DNA of 11,141 nt, from positions 1 through 11,141 of the forward strand of contig JALONF010000043.1 of the NCBI GenBank assembly GCA_025455085.1, given 5' to 3'. Positions within the stretch are counted from its first letter, which is position 1. Every line of letters begins with the position of its first letter. The notes beneath the pieces are model-generated. The model ran no database searches. It saw only the letters and a program-made list of their open reading frames with translations, and was not told the DNA's origin. Of this stretch, positions 1 to 7,150 are shown in pieces. The position numbers and the translations under genes are program-made. The stretch is from Ignavibacteriaceae bacterium (GTDB lineage: Bacteria > Bacteroidota > Ignavibacteria > Ignavibacteriales > Ignavibacteriaceae).

Positions 1-1646
1 GCCATACCAATGGTTAAAATGATGCCGGCGATACCAGGCAATGTAAGTGTTGCATTAAATCCTGCAAGCACACCGAGAATTAATAAAATTGTAAAAATGA
101 GTGCGGCAGCCGCTATAGATCCTGATCTGCGATAGTATAAAATCATAAAGAATCCAACAAGAACATAACCTAACACAACAGAAAGCAAACCTTTATTAAT
201 CGAGTCTTCACCGAGGGATGGACCAACACTTCTTTCTTCGATAATATCAACAGGAGCGGGGAGTGCGCCGGCTTTTAAAACTATTTCCAATAATTTTGCT
301 TCATTCAAATCGGCCATTCCTTCAATCTGTGATCTTCCGCCGGGGATTTTTCCTTTCACAACAGGTGCTGAAAAAATTCCGCCATCAAGCATAATCGCAA
401 TTCTTTTATTAACATTGGCTCCGGTTATTCGTGCCCATTCGGTTGCACCTTCCGAATTCATTGTCATTGTTACAATCGGTGCAGAAGTATTAGGATCGAT
501 GTTAGCAGTTGCATCAGTAATTACACCACCGGTAAGTTCCGGTTCTTTATTTACCATATACATCACAAAAAATTCATTGCCTTCAGCGTCTTTCTGTGCT
601 CTTGCCTGATATTTAAATTCAACATTGTTTGGAATAACCTTCTGAACATCAGGCCTGTTTAGCATAAGCTCAAGTTTGTCCCGATCTTCCGCTTTAACAT
701 AAGCATCAGCACTTCGTCCCTGCGGATCTAAAAGTGCAATCGAGAAGAAGGGATGCTGTTGTCTGAATTCCTCTTCTGAAAGTTCGCCTTCAGGAGTAGT
801 TGTATCTGTTGCTGCTATTGATGTATCAGTTGTTGTACTTTCAGTTTTTTTATCTTCTGAAACAACCAGTGTCGTGTCATCCAAAACTTTACCTGCAAGT
901 ATATCATCAATCTTCTGCATAATAGGGAAAGTGAAATCCGCTTCACGTACTATTCTGAATTCTAATAGTGCTGTTCCCTGTAATAATTTTTTTGCCTCTT
1001 CTTCTCTGGCAACACCGGGTAACTCAACAATAATTCTTCTGCTGCCTTGTCTCTGGATAGAAGGTTCGCTCACGCCATACTGGTCAACTCTGTTTCGGAT
1101 AATTTCTACTGCACGTGTAACTGCATCTTCTGCATTATCATTGAGGCTTGTTAATATCTGGTCATCCTCATCCCTGATGGTTCCAAAATACCGGCTTAGT
1201 CTTATTCCTCTTTCATTGAATTTTCTGGCAGTAATATCAACTACTGATTCGTCAGTTCTTTCAGATTCTTTTTGCGCCTCTGCCAAAACATTCCTGAATG
1301 TTTCATCAGGATTCTTTGCCAGTTTCTCAAGAAGCTTTCCTGTATTAACTTCAAGCACAACACGCATTCCGCCCTGGAGGTCCAAACCCAGCTTGATTCG
1401 TTTTTCTCTATCCTTCACTATATCCGGATTAGCAGCAAGAATGCTGTCTTCAGTTGATCTGATTAATCTGTCAACCTGAATTTTTGTAAGATCCGGATCA
1501 CTTTTCTTAAGCTGTTCCTTTTTCAACTCGAGTGATTGTTTTATATCGCTGCTGTTCTGGTAATCCAGATAAGTAGGATATAAAAGATAAATTGATAAAG
1601 CTATTGCAGCAACAATGATAATAAGTCTAAGTCTAAATTCTTTCAT
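1..1646 (-). CDS. secD: Protein translocase subunit SecD (3' end cut off by window edge)
   Basis: SecD is the inner-membrane accessory subunit of the Sec translocon; with SecF it uses the proton gradient to pull exported proteins through SecYEG. The first 548 residues are present without a stop. Visible landmarks are an N-terminal membrane segment (about residues 5-24), GLDLQGG at 87-93, the GVSEPSIQRQG periplasmic P1 motif near 185-198, a Thr/Glu-rich linker at about 268-290, GPSLG at 475-479, a second membrane segment at about 483-505, then a third leading into TLPGIAGIILTIGM. The window ends just before the VDANVLI motif expected in the next helix. E. coli SecD has 615 residues, so some 60 or more are missing, or far more if this is a fused SecDF; that cannot be decided here. 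The ATG at 1646 gives the N-terminal anchor directly. It lies 101 bases downstream of the nucleoside phosphorylase gene. No strong ribosome binding site precedes it, only CAGGT next to the ATG. Confidence 0.97.
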   Translation of the reverse strand, partial: MKEFRLRLIIIVAAIALSIYLLYPTYLDYQNSSDIKQSLELKKEQLKKSDPDLTKIQVDRLIRSTEDSILAANPDIVKDREKRIKLGLDLQGGMRVVLEVNTGKLLEKLAKNPDETFRNVLAEAQKESERTDESVVDITARKFNERGIRLSRYFGTIRDEDDQILTSLNDNAEDAVTRAVEIIRNRVDQYGVSEPSIQRQGSRRIIVELPGVAREEEAKKLLQGTALLEFRIVREADFTFPIMQKIDDILAGKVLDDTTLVVSEDKKTESTTTDTSIAATDTTTPEGELSEEEFRQQHPFFSIALLDPQGRSADAYVKAEDRDKLELMLNRPDVQKVIPNNVEFKYQARAQKDAEGNEFFVMYMVNKEPELTGGVITDATANIDPNTSAPIVTMTMNSEGATEWARITGANVNKRIAIMLDGGIFSAPVVKGKIPGGRSQIEGMADLNEAKLLEIVLKAGALPAPVDIIEERSVGPSLGEDSINKGLLSVVLGYVLVGFFMILYYRRSGSIAAAALIFTILLILGVLAGFNATLTLPGIAGIILTIGM

Positions 1647-1686
1647 ACCTGATTAATAAGTTGATTTGAAATTATAAAAATGAACT

Positions 1687-1705
1687 GCCAAAATTAGGGT
1701 TTGGC
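1687..1705 (-). terminator. Weak stem-loop between phosphorylase gene and secD
   Basis: GCCAAA (1687-1692) and TTTGGC (1700-1705) form a six-base-pair stem with a seven-base loop. Read on the minus strand it is followed by AGTTCATTTTTATAA, a poor U-tract that starts several bases after the stem. It could be a weak intrinsic terminator or attenuator ending the salvage cluster. The short stem and displaced T-run make this uncertain, and it overlaps a promoter-like box. Confidence 0.3.
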
Positions 1706-1719
1706 TCTTACAAAGTCAA
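1689..1719 (-). promoter_or_regulatory. Candidate Bacteroidota-type promoter for secD
   Basis: On the minus strand the gap between the phosphorylase gene and secD reads TTG (1719-1717), 20 bases, then TAATTTTG (1696-1689). This fits the Bacteroidota sigma-factor pattern of TTG, 17-23 bases, TAnnTTTG. Transcription would start near 1682, leaving a leader of about 36 bases before secD. The match is visible; its use is inferred from known Bacteroidota promoters. The -7 box also lies inside a hairpin (1687-1705), so the site could instead be a terminator. Confidence 0.4.
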
Positions 1720-1740
1720 TTAAATTTGCGGTAAATAATG

Positions 1741-1755
1741 GGTTGTACTACAACC
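1741..1755 (-). repeat. Palindrome centred on the phosphorylase stop codon
   Basis: GGTTGTACTACAACC is a perfect 15-base inverted repeat. In the minus-strand transcript the arms GGUUG and CAACC can pair around a five-base loop, UAGUA, which contains the UAG stop codon of the purine nucleoside phosphorylase gene (1750-1748). No U-tract follows, so it is not a typical terminator. It could protect the 3' end or be chance. Confidence 0.55.
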
Positions 1756-2569
1756 TTGAAATAGCCGTTTTTAGTAGTAAAGCAAACTTTTCAGATGATG
1801 TGTTTGCCGTTTCAGTTACTTCTGCATGTGAGAGCCTCTGCTCGGAAATTCCTGAAGCCATATTGGTGATGCAGGATACTATCGCTATTTCCATACTCAA
1901 TGACGATGCAAATACTGCCTCATGAACAGTTGACATTCCTACTGCGTCTCCCTCAAATTTTTTAATCATCTGTATCTCAGCCGGTGTTTCGTAGCTTGGT
2001 CCTTTTGTATACCAGTAACTTCCGGAATGCAAAATAATTCCGATTTCGTCTGCGGTCTCTTTAAAAATTTTATTCATTCTTGAAGAAGGACAATTCAGGA
2101 AATTATTCTTTACTTCCAGTGATGAAATGCCAATGAGCTCAGTTAATTCTTTTTTTATATTAATTGAATTGAATGATTCAACCAGCATCAAATCGCCAGG
2201 AAGAAACTTTTTATTTACTCCGCCGGCAGCATTTGTGAAAATTATTTTATCGCATCCGATTTTTTTAGCTAGAAGTACAGGAAGAACACAATCACTTAAG
2301 TTATATCCTTCATAAAAGTGAATGCGACCCTGGAAAATTATTATTTTTTTATCTTGAACCGTTGCAAAGTGAATTAATCCTTTGTGTCCTTCAACCGATG
2401 CTGAAGGGTACGCGGGGATTTCTAAAGTTGAAATAGATTTGATTTTTTTTGTATGGTCTGCAAAATTACCGAGTCCGCTTCCAAGAACAATTGCTGCATC
2501 AGGAGTAAATGGTGCTTCTTTCTTTAAATAGGATATGGCATCTCTGTATTTAAAACTTAGATCAATCAT
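1748..2569 (-). CDS. Purine nucleoside phosphorylase, trimeric (PNP-I) type
   Basis: Splits purine (deoxy)nucleosides with phosphate into free base and (deoxy)ribose-1-phosphate in the cytoplasm. With an ATG start at 2569 the protein has 273 residues. Motifs of the trimeric family are GSGLG at 30-34 (phosphate loop), GRIHFYEG at 81-88, TNAAGG at 112-117, GPSYETPAE at 190-198 with the base-binding Glu194, GMSTVHEA at 211-218, Asn236 in ITNMASG, and HAEV at 248-251. An upstream in-frame TTG at 2593 would add eight residues and overlap the transporter gene by 23 bases. I prefer the ATG because its N-terminal length matches Bacillus-type enzymes and it sits one base after the transporter TAA (TAAAATG), which suggests translational coupling. 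The 131-170 region lacks the usual DHIN and RFP-type segments. It could be punA- or deoD-named; the exact substrate range is unknown. Confidence 0.93.
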   Translation of the reverse strand: MIDLSFKYRDAISYLKKEAPFTPDAAIVLGSGLGNFADHTKKIKSISTLEIPAYPSASVEGHKGLIHFATVQDKKIIIFQGRIHFYEGYNLSDCVLPVLLAKKIGCDKIIFTNAAGGVNKKFLPGDLMLVESFNSINIKKELTELIGISSLEVKNNFLNCPSSRMNKIFKETADEIGIILHSGSYWYTKGPSYETPAEIQMIKKFEGDAVGMSTVHEAVFASSLSMEIAIVSCITNMASGISEQRLSHAEVTETANTSSEKFALLLKTAISRL

Positions 2570-2570
2570 T

Positions 2571-3926
2571 TTAACCGAATAATAATCCGGCAAGAGTTGC
2601 AGTCATCAGAGTTGCTAACACGCCTCCGATTACAGCTTTAATTCCGAGTGCTGCGATATCGGATTTTCTGTCAGGAGCCAATGGGCCTATGCCACCTATC
2701 TGTATGGCAATCGAGCTGAAGTTGGCAAATCCGCATAAAGCATACGTTAACATAAGAATAGTTTTTTCGTTGAGGAGTTTTCCCATTTCGACCAGTGTAC
2801 CCATTTCTGTGTATGCAACGAATTCGTTTAACACAACTTTAACTCCAAGCATACTTCCAAAATTAAGAGCATCTTCCCAGGGCACACCAATTCCAAATGC
2901 TACAAACTGCATCACCAGGCCAATCAGTAATTGAAAGCTTAGCGGCTGCCCGAATTTTGTCAAAAGATAATCGTTTACATTAATTAAATCACCAAATCCG
3001 TTTAACAGATAATTTACAAGTGCAATCAAAGCAATGAATGCTAATAGCATTGCACCAACATTGATTGCAAGTTTCCAACCATCTGCTGCACCGTTTGCTG
3101 CGGCTTCGATTGCATTTGAGGCATTTTTCTCAACTTTAATTTTTAATGTACCCTTGGTAACAGGATCACCGGTTTCAGGATAAATTATTTTCGAAATCAC
3201 AATTCCCGCTGGAGCGGCCATAACACTTGCACCAAGTAGATGAGTTGCAAAAAGTTGTTGTGCTTGTTCAAGAGGAATCCCATGTTTAATTGCATAAGCT
3301 GATCCAAGTATTTGTATGTAAGCAGCCATCACACCACCGGCGATTGTTGCCATTCCACCCACCATTATGGTAAGAATTTCACTTTTAGTCATTTCATTTA
3401 AAAATGGCTTGATCATTAATGGTGCTTCAGTTTGACCAACAAATACATTCGCAGAATTTGAAAGAGATTCAGCACCGCTTGTGCCGAGAGTCTTTGCCAT
3501 AATCCATGCCATACCTTTAACTATTACTTGCATTATGCCAAGGTAATAGAGTAAGGACATCAGACTAGCAAAGAAAATAATTGTTGGCAGAACCTGAAAT
3601 GCAAAGAATGAACCAAGACTTCCTTCAGCTCCAGGTGGTTTTGCTAAATCTCCAAAAACGAACTTTGCACCGGCTGTAGTAAAATTCAGCACAAGTACAA
3701 AGAAATAACTTATCCAGTTAAAAAAATCTTTCGGCCAGCCGAATGGTGAAAAGAATGAACGAAGAGAATCGCCTTTTAGAATAAGTACTGCGAACACAAG
3801 CTGCAGTACGAGTCCGCCGGCAACCAGCTTCCAATTAATTTTCGATTTATTATTTGATAAAATAAAGGATATGCCAACGAGTAGTAGTATTCCGAACAAT
3901 CCTCTGAGCACCGAAGTAAAATCCAT
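2571..3926 (-). CDS. nupC: Concentrative nucleoside transporter, CNT/NupC family
   Basis: Inner-membrane symporter that imports nucleosides using a Na+ or H+ gradient. The 451 residues are strongly hydrophobic with multiple helices. Family hallmarks are FVGQTEAPLMI at 162-172 (the base-binding GQTE loop), NEFVAY at 367-372 with Glu368, and CGFANFSSIAIQIGG at 398-412 with Asn402 and Ser405, equivalent to ribose- and base-contacting residues in Vibrio CNT. Length is normal for the NupC branch. The ATG at 3926 is preceded by TAGGT, a modest ribosome binding site that overlaps the tdk stop; the gap to tdk is nine bases. It supplies substrate for the phosphorylase immediately downstream and for Tdk and Cdd upstream. 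The coupling ion cannot be told from sequence alone. Confidence 0.96.
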   Translation of the reverse strand: MDFTSVLRGLFGILLLVGISFILSNNKSKINWKLVAGGLVLQLVFAVLILKGDSLRSFFSPFGWPKDFFNWISYFFVLVLNFTTAGAKFVFGDLAKPPGAEGSLGSFFAFQVLPTIIFFASLMSLLYYLGIMQVIVKGMAWIMAKTLGTSGAESLSNSANVFVGQTEAPLMIKPFLNEMTKSEILTIMVGGMATIAGGVMAAYIQILGSAYAIKHGIPLEQAQQLFATHLLGASVMAAPAGIVISKIIYPETGDPVTKGTLKIKVEKNASNAIEAAANGAADGWKLAINVGAMLLAFIALIALVNYLLNGFGDLINVNDYLLTKFGQPLSFQLLIGLVMQFVAFGIGVPWEDALNFGSMLGVKVVLNEFVAYTEMGTLVEMGKLLNEKTILMLTYALCGFANFSSIAIQIGGIGPLAPDRKSDIAALGIKAVIGGVLATLMTATLAGLLFG

Positions 3927-3935
3927 ATTACCTAC

Positions 3936-4514
3936 TCAACTTTCTTTAGGAATGTAGTGGCATTTGCGGCAGCGTGCTTCGTAAATATTAGCAGCACCCA
4001 CAATAACTCTTTCCGACTCAGATGTTTTTCTTTGAGTTTTATCGGCAGGATTTCCGCAAACAACACAGATCGCGTGCTGCTTGGTGATATATTCAGCAAT
4101 AGCTAATAGCTGAGGCATCGGCTCAAATGGCTTTCCTGTGTAATCCTGATCAAGACCAGCAACGATAACTCTTTTGCCACGAGAGGCAAGTAAATTACAG
4201 ATATGCACAATACCTTCATTAAAAAACTGCGCTTCATCAATACCGATTACCTGTGCATCTTCTGAAAGTTTGAGCACTTCGATAATATCATCAATTAGTA
4301 TGGAAGGAAGAGATTGCTCGTTATGCGACACAATTGAGTTCTCAGAATATCTTGCATCAATTCTAGGTTTGAAAATTTTTACTTTCTGTTTTGCAATCTG
4401 GGCTCTTCGCAAACGGCGAATAAGTTCTTCTGTTTTTCCGCTGAACATACAGCCGGTAATTACTTCTATCCAGCCGGTATCTTTTGGCAGCTGATGTGGA
4501 GGAATGTCTGTCAT
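3936..4514 (-). CDS. tdk: Thymidine kinase (type II)
   Basis: Phosphorylates thymidine (and deoxyuridine) with ATP to give dTMP (dUMP) in the cytoplasm, the salvage route to dTTP. The 192-residue protein has the P-loop GCMFSGKT at 21-28, the DEAQFF Walker B segment at 93-98 with Glu94 the likely catalytic base, GLDQDY at 120-125, and a zinc ribbon from Cys150, Cys153, Cys182 and Cys185. The lasso segment around [11 protein letters not shown] (172-182) holds the Tyr that contacts the base. Length and all key residues are normal, so it should be active. The ATG at 4514 has no Shine-Dalgarno sequence, only AT-rich DNA. It lies between cdd (102 bases upstream) and the transporter (nine bases downstream), in a salvage cluster. 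Confidence 0.97.
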   Translation of the reverse strand: MTDIPPHQLPKDTGWIEVITGCMFSGKTEELIRRLRRAQIAKQKVKIFKPRIDARYSENSIVSHNEQSLPSILIDDIIEVLKLSEDAQVIGIDEAQFFNEGIVHICNLLASRGKRVIVAGLDQDYTGKPFEPMPQLLAIAEYITKQHAICVVCGNPADKTQRKTSESERVIVGAANIYEARCRKCHYIPKES

Positions 4515-4544
4515 AATTTGAATTAAAATTTATTATTATAAAAT

Positions 4545-4576
4545 TTCAGCATGAGGCTGATCAGCCTTTAACTGAA
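4545..4576. repeat. Two-tier symmetric palindrome in the cdd-tdk gap
   Basis: The inner part is a perfect 14-base palindrome, AGGCTGATCAGCCT (4554-4567). It is flanked at equal distance by TTCAG (4545-4549) and CTGAA (4572-4576), so both tiers share the centre 4560.5, separated by four unpaired bases on each side. In the minus-strand transcript this forms an AGGCU/AGCCU hairpin with a GAUC loop, then a lower five-pair stem, followed by AUUUUAUAAU. It could be a weak attenuator between cdd and tdk, or an operator for a dimeric repressor. Its function is inferred only. Confidence 0.6.
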
Positions 4577-4616
4577 TAAATTTAAAATTAAAAATTTAAG
4601 CAAGAGTTTTTGTTCG

Positions 4617-5009
4617 TTATTCAAGATCTTTATCTCCAAAAGCAAAGGGGAGAAGCTCCGAAGTTTTTTTTACGATATAATCACCGCTGGAGCTCACAAG
4701 AATGATATCAATTTCACCGCAAAGATCGCTTATTACCTGTCTGCAGGCACCGCATGGAGAAATGAAATCTTCAGTATCACCTGCAACAGCAATTGCTTTG
4801 AATTCTCTTTCCCCTTCAGAAATAGCTTTGAAGATGGCAGTACGCTCTGCACAAATTGTTAAACTATATGAGCTCGATTCAACATTGCACCCGGTGTAAA
4901 CTTTGCCTTCGTTTGTTAAAACGGCAGCGCCAACATAAAAGTTGGAGTAAATTGCCAAAGCATTCTGCTTTGCTTTTATTGCTGAATCAGCTAAGTGTTT
5001 GTAGTCCAT
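4617..5009 (-). CDS. cdd: Cytidine deaminase (homotetrameric type)
   Basis: Zinc enzyme that hydrolytically deaminates cytidine and deoxycytidine to uridine and deoxyuridine. At 130 residues it is the short, tetrameric type. The zinc site is Cys53 with catalytic Glu55 in CAERTA, plus Cys86 and Cys89 in PCGACRQ. The substrate-binding CNVESSSY segment is at 41-48, and the C-terminal LLPFAF at 119-124 is also typical. Nothing is missing. The ATG at 5009 lacks a Shine-Dalgarno sequence. It is the first gene of the salvage set in transcription order and lies 55 bases after the methyltransferase gene, so read-through from the glycosyltransferase-methyltransferase pair is plausible. Confidence 0.97.
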   Translation of the reverse strand: MDYKHLADSAIKAKQNALAIYSNFYVGAAVLTNEGKVYTGCNVESSSYSLTICAERTAIFKAISEGEREFKAIAVAGDTEDFISPCGACRQVISDLCGEIDIILVSSSGDYIVKKTSELLPFAFGDKDLE

Positions 5010-5064
5010 TTTTTACAAATTTAGTTGGCTAAAGATAATTTTTTAGTCATCTAATATCAAAAGA

Positions 5065-5880
5065 TTATTTCTTCATTAGGATGATATAAAAAGTTGGTGT
5101 AAAAAGTTTATTAATTATTCCCGGCGCATTATTGGCAATTCGTACCAGTACCTTCTTTAATCTTAATGAGTTTAATGCTTTCACCAAATGGAGATGAAAT
5201 TTACTCCATACCAGACCCTTACCACCGTTTAATAAATAATTAGCAGAAAACCTTGTACAAATTTTAATAGAAAAATTTTTGCTGAATAGATCAAATAAAT
5301 CTTTTAATGAAAACAATTCTGCTATATCGTTTCGATTGTAGTCGCTCTTTCTGAAATTTTTTAGAAAATACTTATTAATCTGACTTCTATTGAACAGTGA
5401 TAAGAACGGTAATCCCCAATGAGGATCGGAAATAATGTTTATTATTGACAACCGATTGGGAGTGCTGAGATAAATAATTCCATTTTCATTTAACAGATAT
5501 TTTAAGTCATCAACGAATTTTTTATTGATGTTGAAATGCTCAATCACATCCTGTAAAATGATGAGATCAAATGATGAAACCTGAAAGGGAAGTTTTAAGC
5601 CTTCTGCAATTACCGGTTGAAGTGAATTAGTTCTTTCAATTTTTTTTATTCGTTCTTGTTTTGGTTCAAGACTGACAACAAAATTACTTTTTGAAAGTAA
5701 TTCTGAAGTGCATCCTTCGCCAGCACCGACATCGAGAATCTTCAAACCCTGAAGATTAATTTCATTTAATAAAACGCTTTCGACAAATTTTGCACGATCC
5801 TTAGATAATTCACGCGCTCTTTGCCATCGCTCATAGTTTGGATGAGCAGGATTATATTCTCTCTGAATTTCTACTTCCAT
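5065..5880 (-). CDS. Class I SAM-dependent methyltransferase
   Basis: Probable small-molecule or glycan methyltransferase of the Methyltransf_11/25 fold; substrate unknown. Of 271 residues, motif I is LDVGAGEG at 49-56 (SAM glycine loop), Glu72 in LEP ends strand 2 and should bind the SAM ribose, AEG at 92-94 and DLIILQDVIEH at 105-115 are motifs II/III, and LSTPNR at 138-143 is strand 5. The tail (150-271) holds a HWGLPFL segment seen in methyltransferases encoded with sugar-transfer enzymes, and hydrophobic patches that might touch the membrane. The ATG at 5880 overlaps the 3' end of the glycosyltransferase gene by ten bases, which suggests coupled translation and a shared substrate, perhaps an envelope glycolipid. 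That partnership is inferred from context. Confidence 0.88.
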   Translation of the reverse strand: MEVEIQREYNPAHPNYERWQRARELSKDRAKFVESVLLNEINLQGLKILDVGAGEGCTSELLSKSNFVVSLEPKQERIKKIERTNSLQPVIAEGLKLPFQVSSFDLIILQDVIEHFNINKKFVDDLKYLLNENGIIYLSTPNRLSIINIISDPHWGLPFLSLFNRSQINKYFLKNFRKSDYNRNDIAELFSLKDLFDLFSKNFSIKICTRFSANYLLNGGKGLVWSKFHLHLVKALNSLRLKKVLVRIANNAPGIINKLFTPTFYIILMKK

Positions 5881-6950
5881 TTTACTTCAGAGAAACGTGC
5901 ATTAAAAAAGTGAAAGACGAGAAGCAATTCATACAAAATCTGTAAATAAAAAACCTCAATCACCGAAAACTTGTAGCTGAATTTTTTCTGGTTTGATTTT
6001 ACCACGATGAAATCAATTATCAGTTTACCAGGGAGAAGAACTCCAAGTACTGGATTAACAAACATCAGTAATGGAGAAAGCAAGAAGGATAAATTCAATA
6101 AATGCCAGAGACCAAGAATGATTTGATGTTTTAAAAGATAATAAAATGATGTCTGTGTATGTCTTGCTTTCTGCTGAAAGTATTCTTTAAAAGTTTTTTT
6201 AGCCTCTGAATAGACAAACGAATCTGATTCTGTTACGATACCAAATTTCATTTTATGCTTAACAGCTTCCCTTAGAAGAAGGTCATCATCCCCGGAGAGC
6301 GTGTCTTTTGTTTTGGTGTATTCACCGAGTGACTCAAATGCTTTCTTAGTAAAACCAAAGTTTCTCGCCGCGGCAGTGTACGGAAAACCAAATGACGCCA
6401 TCGAAAATGACAGTATACTGCTTCGTAAATTTTCAAAGCAGGATATTTTGTTGACTAAATTTTTTTTCTGATAAAATGGAGCAACGCCAAACGACATTTC
6501 ATACCCTTGATTAAACTTGCTTGAGTATGCTTGAAGCCAATTTATTTCAGGATGGCAATCGGCATCCATTATTAATATGTTTGGATATTTTGCATTGTTT
6601 ATACCTAGTGAAAGTGCTTCTCTTTTACCGTTCATTCCGAATGTCTTTGATTCAAGGACTAAAAAATTTTCAATTGAGTCTGTTTTCGATTTTAATTTTT
6701 GATATGTCCCGTCAATTGAATTATCATCTACGAAAATAACTTCAAACATTTCAGAAGGGTAATTCAAACTTTTCAGCGATTCAAGTAAAGTATCAATATT
6801 TTCCGCTTCATTCTTTGCTGCAATGATTACGGAAATATTTACAGGATTGTTTTCCTTTTTACCAACGCCATTCATCTTTTTCAGAGAATAAATAATTAAA
6901 ACGTTCAGTAGAAATAGTATGGTAATTGCTAATAATGCCAGATATATCAT
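5871..6950 (-). CDS. Membrane-bound family-2 glycosyltransferase
   Basis: Inverting GT-A sugar transferase anchored in the inner membrane; donor and acceptor are unknown. The 359 residues start with a membrane helix (about 3-22). The catalytic domain follows: SVIIAAKNEAENI from 40, VDDNS at 74-78, GKREAL at 108-113, MDADCH at 128-133 (DXD-like, metal and nucleotide-sugar binding), SGDDDLL at 219-225 (catalytic base region) and QKARH at 260-264, which matches QxxRW of processive synthases except that the Trp is His. Three C-terminal hydrophobic segments (about 277-298, 301-317, 328-349) complete it. This layout resembles hyaluronan- or cellulose-synthase-like GT2 enzymes but is short. The ATG at 6950 has no Shine-Dalgarno sequence. 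It leads the minus-strand gene run and overlaps the methyltransferase by ten bases. Confidence 0.9.
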   Translation of the reverse strand: MIYLALLAITILFLLNVLIIYSLKKMNGVGKKENNPVNISVIIAAKNEAENIDTLLESLKSLNYPSEMFEVIFVDDNSIDGTYQKLKSKTDSIENFLVLESKTFGMNGKREALSLGINNAKYPNILIMDADCHPEINWLQAYSSKFNQGYEMSFGVAPFYQKKNLVNKISCFENLRSSILSFSMASFGFPYTAAARNFGFTKKAFESLGEYTKTKDTLSGDDDLLLREAVKHKMKFGIVTESDSFVYSEAKKTFKEYFQQKARHTQTSFYYLLKHQIILGLWHLLNLSFLLSPLLMFVNPVLGVLLPGKLIIDFIVVKSNQKKFSYKFSVIEVFYLQILYELLLVFHFFNARFSEVKWK

Positions 6951-7042
6951 TTGAATTATCGAGGAAAAATAAAATACTTTTTTTGCAAAAATCTCTGTGT
7001 AAAATACTTAAATAATCTTTCAAATAAATTTTCATTACTGAT

Positions 7043-7074
7043 TTTGCAATCATTAGTAGAATAGATTAAGTTTG
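7043..7074 (+). promoter_or_regulatory. Candidate Bacteroidota-type promoter for the Asp-box protein gene
   Basis: TTTG at 7043-7046 is followed after 20 bases by TAAGTTTG at 7067-7074, a near-perfect fit to TTTG, about 19 bases, TAnnTTTG of the Bacteroidota housekeeping sigma factor. Transcription would begin near 7081 and give a leader of about 70 bases for the gene starting at 7151. On the other strand of this 200-base divergent gap only a weaker match is seen (TTG at 7049-7047, 18 bases, TTTATTTG at 7028-7021), which could serve the glycosyltransferase gene. Confidence 0.5.
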
Positions 7075-7080
7075 TGCAGA

Positions 7081-7141
7081 GAAGGAACTTAACTCATAAA
7101 TAAAATTATCTAAATATTCCTTCTATCGATTAAGAATATTT
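7081..7141 (+). repeat. Two overlapping inverted repeats in the leader of the 7151 gene
   Basis: GAAGGAA (7081-7087) is complementary to TTCCTTC (7117-7123), and AAATATTC (7112-7119) is complementary to GAATATTT (7134-7141). The two pairings share bases 7117-7119, so they exclude each other. The predicted transcript start is near 7081, and no Shine-Dalgarno sequence precedes the ATG at 7151. The pairing is visible; any regulatory switch is speculation. Confidence 0.4.
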
Positions 7142-7150
7142 TTCTCCTTA

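Noticed and set aside
874..1479. 201-codon plus-strand open frame
   Set aside because: It is antisense to secD, whose motifs are clear; the Ser/Leu-rich composition is typical of a shadow frame.
2570..2593. TTG start eight codons upstream for the nucleoside phosphorylase
   Set aside because: It would overlap the transporter gene by 23 bases and lengthen the N-terminus beyond family norms; the ATG at 2569 directly follows the stop codon.
5016..5023. TAAATTTG on the minus strand just before cdd, resembling a -7 box
   Set aside because: It is only six bases from the ATG and has no TTG at the right distance, so it would give a leaderless transcript.
6859..7053. 64-codon minus-strand open frame covering the glycosyltransferase start and divergent gap
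   Set aside because: It overlaps the first 92 bases of the glycosyltransferase in another frame, has no ribosome binding site and no recognisable features.
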